From contig NC_084808.1 of the NCBI RefSeq assembly GCF_963583255.1, forward strand, positions 11,865,501 to 11,929,500: 64,000 bases of DNA. The letters run 5' to 3'. The DNA is from Pyrus communis (Eukaryota; Streptophyta; Magnoliopsida; Rosales; Rosaceae). This document shows positions 11,300 through 22,403 of this stretch, in pieces. Numbering within the stretch: position 1 is the first letter of the stretch; each line of letters opens with the position of its first letter. A model generated the notes under the pieces. That model ran no database searches. It was not told where the DNA came from and saw nothing but the letters and a program-made list of their open reading frames with translations. Position numbers and translations under genes: made by a program.

Positions 11300-12358
11300 G
11301 TTCTAAAAATCCCCGCCTAGCATCGTCTAGGCCATGCCTAGGCGCTAGGCAACTGGCTACCACCTTGATTAATGCCTAGGCGTTTGAAAATTAAGAAAGG
11401 GCACCTAGACCTACTGAGGCACCCGCATAGGCACCGACCTAGCCCGCCCAGACCCGCTTAGGCACCCGCCTAGGTTGCAACTCACTTATATAGAAAATAG
11501 ATAAATTTCATTTTGCATTTTATTTTTTTCCAATAAATTGTAAGATACTTGTTGCTAATGGCAAAGCCAAGAATGGTTGGGGGGAGGGGCTTATAGAGTG
11601 CAAAGTTAAAAAAAATGGCAACAACCAAAGCCTTTTATATAGTAATGTCTTCTATAATTTGTCAATACAAACAAATTACAATTGTTATGGACAAGATTTC
11701 ATGTCATGAAAACGTCGTATAATAGGCTCATTATCAATAAAAGCAAATACATTTCTCTTAATGTAAACAATCATGTTAGCAATCAACCATTGATCCATTT
11801 GCAACTGTGTAAAAAAAATCTTAGATACTTAAGCCTAGAGTAGAGTATACTAGTATGACTAATAACTGATCAGACCAACAATTCAGTTAATCAATATGAA
11901 TAATCAATAATGATAGAATAATTTCATTCATCAATAATCAATAATCAAGAATTCAATTGTTATCCTAAACAATAATTTCATTCATCAATAATCATAGAAT
12001 TCATTTCATAATCAATAGCCAATTACCATATTAGGGTATTACTCTATAATTATATATCAATTAAACAAAATTTGTATTAAATAATCATTAAGGGTTTGAA
12101 ATAATAAAAATTTACCTAAAATTAGGAAGGATGAGGGATTTGCGTGTTTGGTAAAGTGGGGGGATGGGAATTGCGGAGGGACGGGGTAATGATTGGTCCC
12201 CCACAATACTTAAATTTTTTTTTTTAAATGGAAAAGCAAAATGACATCGTTTACTTAAATAATAAGTATTTTTTTTTTATGAAAACAAACCCTGCGCACA
12301 AGAGGAGCTGTGCAGCAGAACCACTATTTCAAATTTCCAGCCAAACCAAAGGAGCTTA

Positions 12359-13365
12359 GAGCAGTTCCACCCCAGCTCTTTAGGCTGGCACCTAGGCCAA
12401 AAAATGGAGGCATCCCTTTTTTTTGCTCCAGCCCATCCTAATAGGTTGGCACACAGCCCAAGCTCGGCCACATGTCGACCCAAAATCGACAGAGTAAATG
12501 GATGACCCATCTGACGTCATGCTGACGCCAGCGTGACGTCAGATGGCATTTACCGAAGGTGGACAATGTTTGTCAAAACAATCCCACATCCATAAAGTGC
12601 AAAAGAAAAACAGTTTGCAAAATGTCAAGAGGGGTGTAGGAAGGTTGTGGAACGTTGTTTTGGTATCTTCCAAGCTCATTCGGCAATTGTTTGGTTAGCT
12701 GCTAGAATGTTTGATGTCGAGGCACTTCGATCCATCATGATGACGTGTATCATTCTCCATAACATGATTGTGGAATATGAGTATGATTATGATGTTGTCG
12801 ACGAATACGAGCCGGACACAATGAACAACTCAAGAACACATATCTATTGTGCACATGACACCATCGAAGATCTCGTACAACACGAGTCATTGGAACAGGA
12901 TGGACGTTACAATGAATTGATCGCTGAGCAGTACACTTCATTGCAAGAGCCATACTGGCACTGTACCCGTCAAAGTGACTTGATTGAGCACCAATAGGGA
13001 TTGCAACAAGGTCAAGATAATTAAAAGGAGCTTGTAGTGAAACAATAAAGTTCTTAGTTTATTTAGTGTGTTTTTTTAAGTTTATTTGATGAGTTTATGT
13101 AATTTTATTATGATAATGATGTGGCGTGACGAGATTGGTTAAAAATCCTATCTGAAATTAAAACTATTTTTTAATTTATTATATTATAAATAATTGAATA
13201 ATATTTTGAATGGGTTGGGTGCCAGCACATTGATCGTTTGTGCCATCGCATTTTTTAGGGGTAGAAATGCATTTGGCCTATTACTGTTCATTGGGGTCTA
13301 TCACTGTTCACTGAGTGGATTAAATGGGTTGGGTGCTGGCGCATTTTTTAGGGGTGGACTTGCTC
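12359..13365. mobile_element. PIF/Harbinger-like element with TTA target duplication
   Basis: Termini are GAGCAGTTCCACCCC (left) and the inverse of GAGCAAGTCCACCCC (right). The 3-bp duplication TTA lies at 12356-12358 and 13366-13368, the hallmark of PIF/Harbinger. The subterminal regions repeat the theme 'GGGTTGGGTGCCAGC'. Inside is a transposase C-terminal remnant (12647-12997). At about 1 kb it cannot be autonomous: the DNA-binding protein and most of the nuclease are missing. Confidence 0.85.
12647..12997 (+). pseudogene. Harbinger-type transposase (ALP1/HARBI1-like nuclease) C-terminal fragment
   Basis: The frame reads VERCFGIFQAH...VEALRSIMMTCIILHNMIVE. This ERxFG...CxxLHN block ends the DDE nuclease domain of plant PIF/Harbinger transposases. 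It is followed by an acidic tail (YDYDVVDEYEPD). Similarity extends upstream without a start (KCQEGCRKV from about 12615). The catalytic DDE residues upstream are absent. It ends at a TAG at 12995-12997. It is a broken remnant, although this last exon-like part has stayed open. Confidence 0.8.
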
Positions 13366-13741
13366 TTAGGACTGGCTCCTGGCCTTGTTTTCCCGCGAGT
13401 GAAGGGGCGGCCGCCCCCTTACCCTTATCTAGCTTCACCATTGCTTGTTGCATACTTAAATGAACACAAATTGTATCCTTATTTCACATGTTTTCATTAT
13501 ATTTCAATACTTCATAATATATATCTATTTTGTAGTTTATGATGAAATTATATATACTTTAATTGTAAGCAAACACTTATTTACACAAAATATTACAGAT
13601 TTACTTAAATTCACCTAGTCCGCCTAGGCACCCACCTAGCCGCTTAGGCGCTAGGCCCCAGCCTGCTGCCCAACTAGCACCTAACGTCTTTTAGAACCTT
13701 GATTTCGACTAACATAAATAATGACAACAACCATAACTATA

Positions 13742-13907
13742 TGAGTAATACTAGAAAAACTAAATTTATAGACAAAATTTGCAAACTAAATGAAGTGTTA
13801 CCAATAAAAATAAGCACGTTTATCAACGTTTAAGTAATATTCTAATTATCAACTTTCATTTCGTTTGTAAAATTTTATCTATAAATTTAATCTTTTGAGC
13901 ATTATTC
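13742..13907. mobile_element. Small MITE with ~55-bp inverted repeats
   Basis: The left arm around 13742-13797 (AGTAATACTAG..ACTAAATTTATAGACAAAATTT) matches the reverse complement of the right arm around 13850-13907 (AGAATAATGCTC..ATTAAATTTATAGATAAAATTTT). The total is about 165 bp. A possible TATAT flank is masked by the adjoining AT microsatellite. Confidence 0.6.
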
Positions 13908-13908
13908 T

Positions 13909-13915
13909 ATATATA

Positions 13916-13951
<36 letters not shown>

Positions 13952-13968
13952 TGTATGTATGTATGTAT
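13909..13968. repeat. (AT)n(GTAT)n microsatellite
   Basis: A short AT run followed by about 11 units of GTAT. Confidence 0.95.
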
Positions 13969-14577
13969 AAACTCTTAAACGCTAACAAATTAGTAAATTA
14001 ATGCAATATTAAACACACGTTCAACCCACTTTACAACATTTTTCTTGATGTGTATGTTCGTATATTTTGATGATCTGACCGTTCATACTTAATTGCTCCT
14101 AACTCTATCAGACTGCCTACCCACTTGTCCTCTGATCTCGTTCACCTTGTATTAATATTAATAGTCCTTTATATTTGAGTGATCCGATAAGGGAAAAAAT
14201 AAGATGCACAAGTAAACAAACATAGCAGCACACTTGTGCCACATCTCTTACCATCATCCAAGGCTAACTTCACCTACAATTTTTTGTTAATGAAATACCG
14301 ATTTAGTTTTTGTAGTATCATCTTAATAACATTGGCTCTTTAAATTATTTTTGGGTACAATAAGTTCTTAAATTTATTAAAAATTACTAATTTCATCCCT
14401 ACTATTATATTTAAAACTATTTTATTCAATTTTTTGTCAACTTAAGTCACTTGAAACACTTTAGAGTGTTATACCGTCATTTCCTCGCCTATAAGCCGTT
14501 AACATTTCATATAAGTTGCAAATCTAACGTGTAATTTTTCCTCCGAAGTTAACTTCATGCACTATTTCTTTATGAAT
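13969..14577. other. Intergenic, no gene recognised
   Basis: AT-rich sequence with stops in all frames. The part around 14290-14520 has the character of a decayed TIR element, but no partner arm was identified. Confidence 0.4.
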
Positions 14578-15650
14578 TGTAATACCCTATGTATTTTTAG
14601 ATGTATGATTTGGTTATTCATTTTTGTATGATTATGTGGAACTCGTTGGAAAACAAATTAGATGGTGGGTAATTTCGTCTTTTGTGGGACCTTCGAGTTC
14701 AAGACACTTGGTGATAAATATTTTATTTTATTAAAATAATACTTATCGTAATGAACACGTGGTCACAAACGGATATGAATTCGGAGTTAGAACGAGTAAG
14801 ATACGAATTTTTAAAGTTAGACGGCAAAATGGTAATTTTGGGAGGGAGAAGGCTTCTCTTTTTTTTTTCTTTCCCCGGCAGGCAGATGCAACAGGGAGGC
14901 TGCTGTGTTCTTCTCCCCCTTAATTCTTCTTCACTCCAAAAATGATAACTTTCTCATACAGCAACGAAATCACGCACGGTTGAAGGTTATGTATTCATAG
15001 CGAAGCCCTCTTCAATTCGATACCAAAACCATATGCTGGAACCAAGTGTGCTCATATATTGAAGCCTAGAAGTTTCGACGGTTTTCGTGGGTTTTTCGCC
15101 GATTCTGGCCAACCTCGCCAGAGATGAGCCTCAACCCAAAAGAGAAAAATAGTCCTCTCATCATGCACTTCTAGGATATGTAAGTGGATCTTCGAATTCT
15201 AAGTTTCATTTTCGAACAAATTTGAGATTGAAGTGTTTAACTCGCAATTTCGGTGTTCTTGTTGAGGATTCGTGGTGATGAAGTTGATTTAAGAGCATAG
15301 TAGTGAAGTGGCAGATTGATGAACAATTTTGGAGGAGTTTGGAGGTGAGAACCCAAGAAACCCTATCATATTTTCTTTTTGGTTCTAATAGATGAGTTAA
15401 TTTATGTTAAGTTCTTGGGTAAGTTGGATGAATTTGTGTGGATCTTTAAACTTGTAACTAAAGTGGCAAAGAATTGGTTTAAGTTGATGAGTAGGCTTGC
15501 CGTGAGCCTCACCTTGGATTTTGGGTGATCTTTTTCTAATTTTATTCATGTTGGACTTGATGGAGGAATTATAAGAAAGTTGTGGAATTTGGTTATCTAT
15601 ATATATAAAGGGAGAATGCCAGTTTGGTGAAGCATTCAGAAATGCCAAGA
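14578..15650 (+). mobile_element. Probable gypsy-type LTR (solo or truncated)
   Basis: Starts TGTAATACCCTATG, similar to the TGTAACACCC start of many plant gypsy LTRs. The body has the composition typical of such LTRs: 'GAACTCGTTGG', 'GTGGTCACAAACGG', a 'CTTCTTCACTCC'-type leader and 'GGATATGTAAGTGG'. The right end and target duplication were not located, so the end coordinate is approximate. The open frame around 14751-14945 lies in this leader-like region and is not considered a gene. Confidence 0.45.
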
Positions 15651-15994
15651 AAGCCCTCATGTCATACCTAAAGCAACCAGATAATTGCCCATGGAAATAG
15701 GGTCAAATTCGTAAATATGATACAATTCATAAATTATTTACAAGTTGAAAAACAAAATATGAAAAACAGAATTATCTACTACAAACACTACATGCACCCA
15801 TCACAAGAATGACAATTATGAACCACTAGATGAAAACACACACTTTAAATTCATTGTCATCCCTTAAATTAATCAGCCTATAATTACATCATCACATTCT
15901 ATCTTTCCACTGTACAGAAAACAAGAAGTAAATAAATAACTAAAAGAAAAATAATACTCCAGATGGGCACGAAGCCACGAACTCCCAACAGCAG

Positions 15995-16124
15995 GTGCAG
16001 CAGTTGCAAACTGCAGAGATGGAACTCTCCACGGCAGTTATAGCAATTGCAAACTGCAGAGATGGAACTACCATATACCGCACGTTTAAAGTGAGCAACG
16101 GTCACTCCAACCCCCCCCCCCCCC
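15995..16124 (+). repeat. 45-bp-period direct repeat and poly-C tract
   Basis: 'TTGCAAACTGCAGAGATGGAACT' type units occur at 16003-16025 and 16048-16070, separated by 45 bp, followed by a C-run at about 16111-16124. Open frames through here on both strands are low in coding character. Nothing else in 15651-16340 is recognised. Confidence 0.7.
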
Positions 16125-16348
16125 GGGCAACGCATACAAAAAAGGTAAACGAATTCACTTTCTTCTCCTACACAGACCAATCTCCTCCGCGTGTTTTTTC
16201 AAAGTTTCTTCCGAATTTCCGTTAGATTGCTCCTGTCGTCCAGAATCATCTCAAACTGGTACGGATTCCTCTTTCTCCAAACTAATTTTCAGTTTACAGA
16301 GGGAGATTAGAGAGTTGTAGACAACCAAATATAAGGGGGACAAAGAGA

Positions 16349-18165
16349 GTGTCCTTTCTCTTCATGATTATAATTACTCAAATTGTGAGTTTCAATTTTA
16401 ATTATCTTAATGTGCTATACGTGTGCTATGGTAATTTAAAAAATTATTTTTTTTCATTCTCAGGATATTTACAAGAATACCCACAAAAAATGAAGAAGGA
16501 ACTACCTATTGATAAGATCCCAAACAGACATGTCTCTATTTTTACACCTCGTTGGGATATGTTTGTTGGAGTAAAAACTACTGATCTAAGCCAACTGATT
16601 CTCAAAGAGTGGAAAAAGAAGAAGCATGATTCTTTATTAAATTTGTTACAACAAATCTAACATTATATATACTTTTAATATATAGGTGGTGCATGAAAAA
16701 GACTGTAGAAGAATTAAGACCTTCAACAACTCCTCACATCATACGTATTTGGAATAAAGTCCAACAAAGTAAGTACAACACCATTTCTTACCTATTTATT
16801 TTTAATGGCATTCTCTATTCTACAAATTAATTAACACATATTATAAAATTAAAAAAATTCTACAAATTAATTATCTCAAATTATAAAATTAAAAAAAAAA
16901 ACAATTTATGGGCGCAGGAAAAAGATTAATAGTGACCAAACAACTTTTCTAAATACGGTAACTCTTCTCTTATTTTCATGCAAAAGTATACTATAAATTC
17001 AAATTGCATTCAATTTTCAAATAGAAATAAAATTGCGCTTTTATCAGTTTTACAAGCATCACACTTGTCTCCAAGTACAAAGGTTGAAGCACAAGATTAA
17101 GGTAACATTTCTTACTATTTAATTTTGTAAACATGATTACAATTTGCTACCTCAAACTTGACAAATTATTTATCTTTCAAGATTCTAAAAGTAACTGGAG
17201 TAAAAGTATTGCTAAGGGATAATTGTCAAAGTTAAAGGTATTTAGGTTAAATTGCTTACAACCTTTATATTTGGGATTGTGCATTATTCCCATCCTAATC
17301 AATTAGACTTCTTATTTTATCATCATTGCTTGCAGATTAACCATGAAAATCTAAAACATCAAGTGCAAGCAAATGGGTGGCAAGCATGGCAGAAGGACGA
17401 GAACGTGCATATGGAAGTATTTTGGCGGAAGCGGAGAGAAAATGAAAACCAAAATGTTAATGTAATATGAAGTTATTGTGGTTTTGGCATTCTTTAATTC
17501 CCTCCATTTACCTTACCTAATAGTTTACTTCAATTGTTTGGAGTTAATTTCAATTATATTGCACATTTGAGGTTTTTTCTTACTGAATTGTTATTAGCAC
17601 TCCAAAACTCTCATTCTACACTCCAAACTTTCTATTTTTGGAGTGCCAATAACACTTCCCTTTTTCTTATTACAACAATGTATGCTTAATTTCAAAATGG
17701 TTTCTTAAATTTTTTGGCAATTGGCATTTGTACGTCACTTTAGGGTCAATCAAGTGCACAATGATTGCTTAATTTCAATTGATGTTTTTTTTAGTGTGAT
17801 TTCTTTTAGCTTCCGTTTCTCTTGGTTGTTTTTACTGCACATTTGGGTTTTTCAATTGCAGGATCATCCATAAATTTGTACAGGAAACAATTATGGAGAG
17901 ATGGTTCAAATAAACAATGAGATTGATAGCTTTATACTGTAAAATACTACGTACTCCTTATCACATGGATTAAAGTGTAAGTTTATGTTGTACTATGTTA
18001 GTAAATGTCACATATCTTCTCATTATTTGATGCATTTCAAGATCCATGGTCTCGAAGGGTTAGGAACATGTTTGCGAAGGTAATGTTAGAGAAGACAGGT
18101 AAAGGCACCGTTGTGTGTGAGAGATTATTCACATCTAAGGGGGCACTTATCAATAACAGGTAAAA
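16349..18165 (+). other. Exon-like fragments of unknown origin
   Basis: Three blocks look coding but belong to no family I recognise. One reads GYLQEYPQKMKKELP...FTPRWDMFVG (about 16462-16640). A second reads INHENLKHQVQANGWQAW...FWRKRREN (about 17335-17470, ending in a stop). A third reads DAFQDPWSRRVRNMFAKVML...LINNR (about 18029-18160). They are separated by AT-rich intron-like sequence with plausible AG acceptors. No intact reading frame joins them. They could be captured or decayed gene pieces. A possible Helitron end follows at about 18325. Confidence 0.35.
17589..17654. repeat. 66-bp hairpin with 20-bp arms
   Basis: TGTTATTAGCACTCCAAAA is answered 27 bp later by its near-perfect reverse complement (TTTTTGGAGTGCCAATAACA). 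The arms differ at about one or two positions. It could be a very short MITE; no target duplication is clear. Confidence 0.75.
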
Positions 18166-18239
18166 GCCTCTCTCTGCATGCACAATTCATAAAACAATTT
18201 CTTACAAAACAACAATGTTAAATAGCAAGAAACATAACT

Positions 18240-18327
18240 AAAGCAAACCCCATCTTTAAGGGGCGTGTAGCACCCGTGATTAAAAAAAGCCTCTCGCATG
18301 CGCGTGAGTGCGTGCAGAGAGGCTAGT
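18240..18327 (+). mobile_element. Possible Helitron-like 3' terminus
   Basis: A hairpin (AGCCTCTC...GAGAGGCT, 18288-18324) is followed immediately by CTAG then T, resembling the hairpin plus CTRR end of plant Helitrons. The spacing is tighter than typical because CTAG overlaps the stem. A second copy of the arm (AGCCTCTCTCTGCATGC) lies at 18165-18183. No 5' TC end or Rep/helicase gene was found. Confidence 0.3.
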
Positions 18328-18940
18328 GTATATATAATTCTTTGTTGAGTATTAAGTAAGCGTGTGACCGTTAAATAAAAACTAGACGGTAAAAACTAAT
18401 TTGGAGTCAATTCTTCCAAGGAAGTGTTGCAATATCGCATGATTGTTATTTTTGGAAATTTGACAAGCAAATGGATTGAAATGGACGTAAGTAGGGTTTG
18501 TTCAGTTTCTCTTACGGACGGTGAACTACGAATGGTTTGATCCCATTTGAGGCTACGTAGGCAGTCTACCAAGAAAGTTAGATGCATCCATAAAATGATC
18601 GAATTTGATTTATGGTAGTTAATAGAATATTGATTAACCATGATTTTATTTTGGGCCTATCACCGTGATTAGCTTACAAATAATTTTTTTTGGGGCGTTA
18701 TCAATCTACTCTCCAATATGTATTACATGCAAGTAACGTGACTTAAATTGATGGAAAATTGAATAAAGTATCTTCGAATATAATATTAGAGATGTAATTG
18801 GCAGATTTTTATATTTCATGGATAGATTTTTCTGAAAAAAATAGTTTAGGGACATAATTATCACTTAGGTGGTAACTTAGGGACTAAATTGACATCACTT
18901 AGGTGGTAATTCAAGAACTAAATTGACAGTTCAACTTTAT
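18328..18940. other. Intergenic, no gene recognised
   Basis: AT-rich; a - strand open frame (18396-18641) has no recognisable motif. A 17-bp phrase 'ACTTAGGTGGTAA(C/T)T' occurs twice (18864 and 18898). Confidence 0.4.
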
Positions 18941-19125
18941 TTTTTAAAACAATGATAATATTTACACTAAGGGGTGGGAGAGTGGGCGAAGGCTTATAAT
19001 GTGCTTGCCACAATAATTTGTTCAACTTCGCATTTAGCGAGAATCGAACTTAAGATCACTCACTTAAAAATGAAGATAAATACTATTAGGCCTTAATATT
19101 AAATGACAACTTCACATACATTTTA
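18941..19125 (-). mobile_element. Degenerate SINE
   Basis: The reverse complement reads through AGTGAGTGATCTTAAGTTCGATTCTCGCT (the tRNA B-box region is GTTCGATTCTC), then 'GCGAAGTTGAACAAATTATTG' and a decayed 'TAAATATTATC' tail. It is the same family as 39922-40099 and 47607-47773. The 3' A-tail appears as T-runs near 18937-18945. The ends are approximate and no target duplication was identified. Confidence 0.65.
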
Positions 19126-19548
19126 AATTCAGAGAATGACTATTTTTTATTAAAAATATTAATATATTTCTAGAAATAGAATTATCACCATGGAATTGAC
19201 ATTTGGTTTAGATGAGCGGATGTGACAACCAAAAAAGAAGAAACTAAATGAGCGTTTGAGTAATTTCGGACGGCATCCTACCAAGTCGTCCTCTATTTCC
19301 TTCTGATATTTCTTCTTAGTTAATTACTTTGCAGGTTTCTTGATAACCTGCACGCACACCCCAAATGACAAGTTGACCACTCCTTGACCGGTGCTTCCGC
19401 ATTGCCTGCAAAAGGGTGTTTTAGTAAATTGAGTGGCACCCAATAAAGCTGGTGCAATTGCAACGCGCTCGTCCCGTGTATGTCCTTTAGAACTTACATG
19501 CCTCTCGTATTTTGACTGACAATACCTCCTTAAATCATTTTCTTATAA

Positions 19549-19885
19549 TTTTTTTTTGACAAACGATGCTATTTATACTAAAAAATAAAAATTAGGATTT
19601 TCTCTCCTCCTCTCACATTCTATTATTTTGTCTTTCTCTTGCTATAAAAAATTAATATAAGATGTTAACGTGACTTAACCGTGACCGTTCAAATAGGAGG
19701 AGAGGGAAGGGGAGGGAAAAAAAGGGGAGAGAATCCTACTCCAAAAAATAAGGGGTGAACTTAGCCTCACAATAGGTTAGCAATAATGTGATCCAAATTC
19801 ACCTTTAACAAGAATCAAACCTAAGACTTCTCACTTACAAGTAAAGAGGAATACCACTAGACCATGGTACTAAGTGACTTCTTTT
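19549..19885 (-). mobile_element. SINE interrupted by a MITE
   Basis: Reverse-complemented, it begins near 19885 with TAGTACCATGGTCTAGTGG, has a B-box-like GGTTTGATTCTTGTT, and continues to 'ATCACATTATTGC'. After an insertion it ends with 'GCATCGTTTGTC' and an A-tail (T-run 19549-19557). It matches the 39922 and 47607 copies in order. A 154-bp MITE (19589-19742) splits it. Confidence 0.75.
19589..19742. mobile_element. MITE with 9-bp target duplication inside the SINE
   Basis: The inverted ends TAGGATTTTCTCTCC and GGAGAGAATCCTA lie near its boundaries. It is flanked by the direct repeat AAAAAATAA at 19580-19588 and 19743-19751. A 9-bp duplication suits a Mutator-like MITE. Its insertion postdates the SINE. 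Confidence 0.7.
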
Positions 19886-21083
19886 ATTTAGTACAAACTA
19901 TATTCTACACTAATCTATATTAAATGAGAGAGAGGATTAACCATCCTCTAAAGATGCGCTGGGTTAAAAAAATGAACTAACCATTTGGGCAATTTACCAC
20001 TTGCCATTTTCTAGTGAATTTGACTGACGTGAGCGTTAAGGGTAGAAGCACTCCAAATAGATAGCACTTTTTTTTTGGTATCTTAGGCGTCATATAGTAT
20101 TTTTTATTTGAACGAAATTTTTGTTTACGTGACCGGGAATACAAGTCACTTGATGCAACATTTTTTTTATGATATATTTGTTAACGTAGGGTCCTATTAG
20201 TAAACGTAGAAACCTATGAAGGGACATAAAGGTTGTCAAACCAGGCACTCATGGTAGTGTTTTCTCAACCATCTAAAGCTAAGTGGACTGCTTTCTCATG
20301 CCCCGATTTTGAAATACCTCCAGGACCAACACGTGACATCAGAACATACCTATCTAACTTTTATGCCCCGCTTCCGAGTCAATAACGTAGTAACTTTTCT
20401 TTTGTCGCATCACTGCATCTTACTTTTGTGTTAAACTACCTACATACCAAAGACGGGATCAAGCCCTTCGTAGTTCACAGTTCTATTAAGCTCTGAAATT
20501 GCTCAAGGCATTATCTAGCAAGAAACATAGATTTCAGGATCACTCAATGGAACTCAACGAGTATGTCTCACTAGATTCCAGACTACATAACTAAACCAAA
20601 TGACAACCAAAATTGTAATTTCGTTAATCACATATATTACAATGTTTTCCAACCAAATTCCATAGTCACAACAAATAATCGATTCAATAATTCAAAGATG
20701 CAAAATATTAACACTTAATTATGTTAATCCACCAACAAGAGCAAGTATCATTTCATGAAATTTAATAAAGCAAATCTACAAATTTCCCTACCTGAATTCC
20801 AAACAATAACATTGTAACCCTAAGTTAACAAACACAATCATGAGCAATTTCTATCACATGAATCCAAGGTTTGGAACAAACTTAACCGAAGCGAATAGGG
20901 AAAAAGATTCCTAACCACTCAACAAAATCTTATGAAGATAGAATTCCAAACCACTCAACAGAACTGAACATGAGCTAACATTCTGGACCGCTTAAGGGAA
21001 TCCAACTAGGTAATAGTCGCCCATCGCGGATTTGCCAAGCACAACCACTTCTTACAACCTTAAGTAGGCAATGATCATCCATG
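19886..21083. other. Intergenic, old repeat-derived sequence
   Basis: No gene is visible. Short phrases such as 'CGGATTTGCCAAGCACAACC' (around 21027) recur in diverged form at 31066-31096 and 31170-31190, beyond the young retrotransposon. The element therefore inserted into an older repeated tract. Confidence 0.5.
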
Positions 21084-22013
21084 GTGGATGATAGGAGCAT
21101 ATTCATGCGACTTAAATGGCTTGTTCTCGTGCATTTACGTTATGTTTCTCTCGTTATTTTAGTCCTTTATGCTTCTTTTGTGTGTTTTCAGGTTCTAAGG
21201 GCCTAGGGAGCAAGAAAGTGCATTTTGAGGCCATTTGGAGCATTTTTGGGCATGGATTGGATAGCTTATCCATGGAGCCAAGAGGATGGACGAATTTGAA
21301 GGCCTTGTATGCACTTGAAGACACAAAACAATGGCTCTAGCCCAATCAAACACATTATGCCATACAAACCAACCTATTTTAGGCCCATTCTATGTACTTA
21401 AACCCTAGCCCTTTAAACTAATTCATTTATCACTTATCAAACCATTCACTTATCACTCACCACATATCATTCACTTATCACTTAACATATCATTCATTTA
21501 TTTCACTTCCATACTCCTCTTAATTCCACATGCATTCTCACACATGCACATCATTCACTCACATTTCCACCATTCATTCTTTATTCCTTTCCAAACATCT
21601 CACATGCATTTCCACCTTCCTACTTCATCATTTCACCACATTCTCCCTCTTTAACTCACATGCATTCATCATAATTCACAACACAAAACAACTTCATTGT
21701 TGTGGGTTCCCATTTCCTTTCCAAACATCTCACATGCATTTCTTCATTATTTCCTAACCCTACATGCATTATTTATTGCATCTTCACATGCATTCACACA
21801 CACTTTACATGCATTATTTATTGCATCTTCATTATTTCCTATATGCCATTTTCAGATTTCCACCCACTAACCTAGTCATCAACACATGCACTTCCACCTT
21901 TCATCCACAATGATTCATGATTCATTCACTTTGCATCCTTTAAATCACATACTTTTCCATCATTAATTAGCCACTTGCATCTTAAACAAACAACCATATG
22001 TTCCCTCCACTAC

Positions 22014-22026
22014 TCCTATAAATACC
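22014..22026 (+). promoter_or_regulatory. TATA box in the 5' LTR
   Basis: CCTATAAATACCC is a good plant TATA box. Transcription from about 30 bp downstream would put the hairpin repeats and primer site in the RNA leader. An identical copy lies in the 3' LTR at about 29700-29712. Confidence 0.65.
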
Positions 22027-22239
22027 CTTGCATTCATTCATTCAAGAACATCTCATTTTCATACACAACACACCACAAACACTTCCATTCCTTCTCTTTG
22101 CCGTGAGTCCCCTTAGAATCCAAAACCATCTTTCCATTTCCACCACTTCCCAACCCTCCAAACCACTCCTCTACCATTTCCATAATCCCCCAAACCTCAC
22201 CTTAGACCTTGTGCCATAATAAAGAGGAAGAGAAGAGGA

Positions 22240-22403
22240 CCTAAACGTTCATACAATTCAAGTTTGAGTTGTTGGAATGTTTAGGTGATTCTTTGATTTC
22301 AATGTTTCATTTTAATTCTCTTTGTTTTGTACGTATAAGGAATGAAAGAGAAGAGTGCCTAAACGTTCATACAATTCAAGTTTGAGTTGTTGGAATGTTT
22401 AGG
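22240..22403 (+). repeat. Two copies of a hairpin-forming repeat in the LTR
   Basis: A ~66-bp segment beginning CCTAAACGTTCATACAATTC and continuing past GGAATGTTTAGG occurs at 22240 and again at 22358 (118 bp apart). Each unit is an imperfect inverted repeat whose 23-bp arms are closed by CCTAAAC/GTTTAGG. The 3' LTR holds the same pair at 29926-29971 and 30044-30089. Confidence 0.85.

Larger units (their letters stand above)
11300..13697. mobile_element. CTAGGCG-rich terminal-inverted-repeat element carrying a Harbinger insertion
   Basis: Starts GTTCTAAAAATCCCCGCC and ends TCTTTTAGAAC. Both ends carry many copies of CTAGGCG/GCCTAGG (11315-11475 left, 13612-13665 right) in inverted arrangement. 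I found no convincing target duplication, so the superfamily is undecided (hAT or Mutator-like). It contains the 12359-13365 Harbinger element and further unassigned sequence at 12121-12230. Confidence 0.5.

Noticed and set aside
21116..21340. 74-codon open frame repeated exactly at 28802-29026
   Set aside because: It is LTR sequence; the duplication is explained by the two LTRs, and no protein motif is present.
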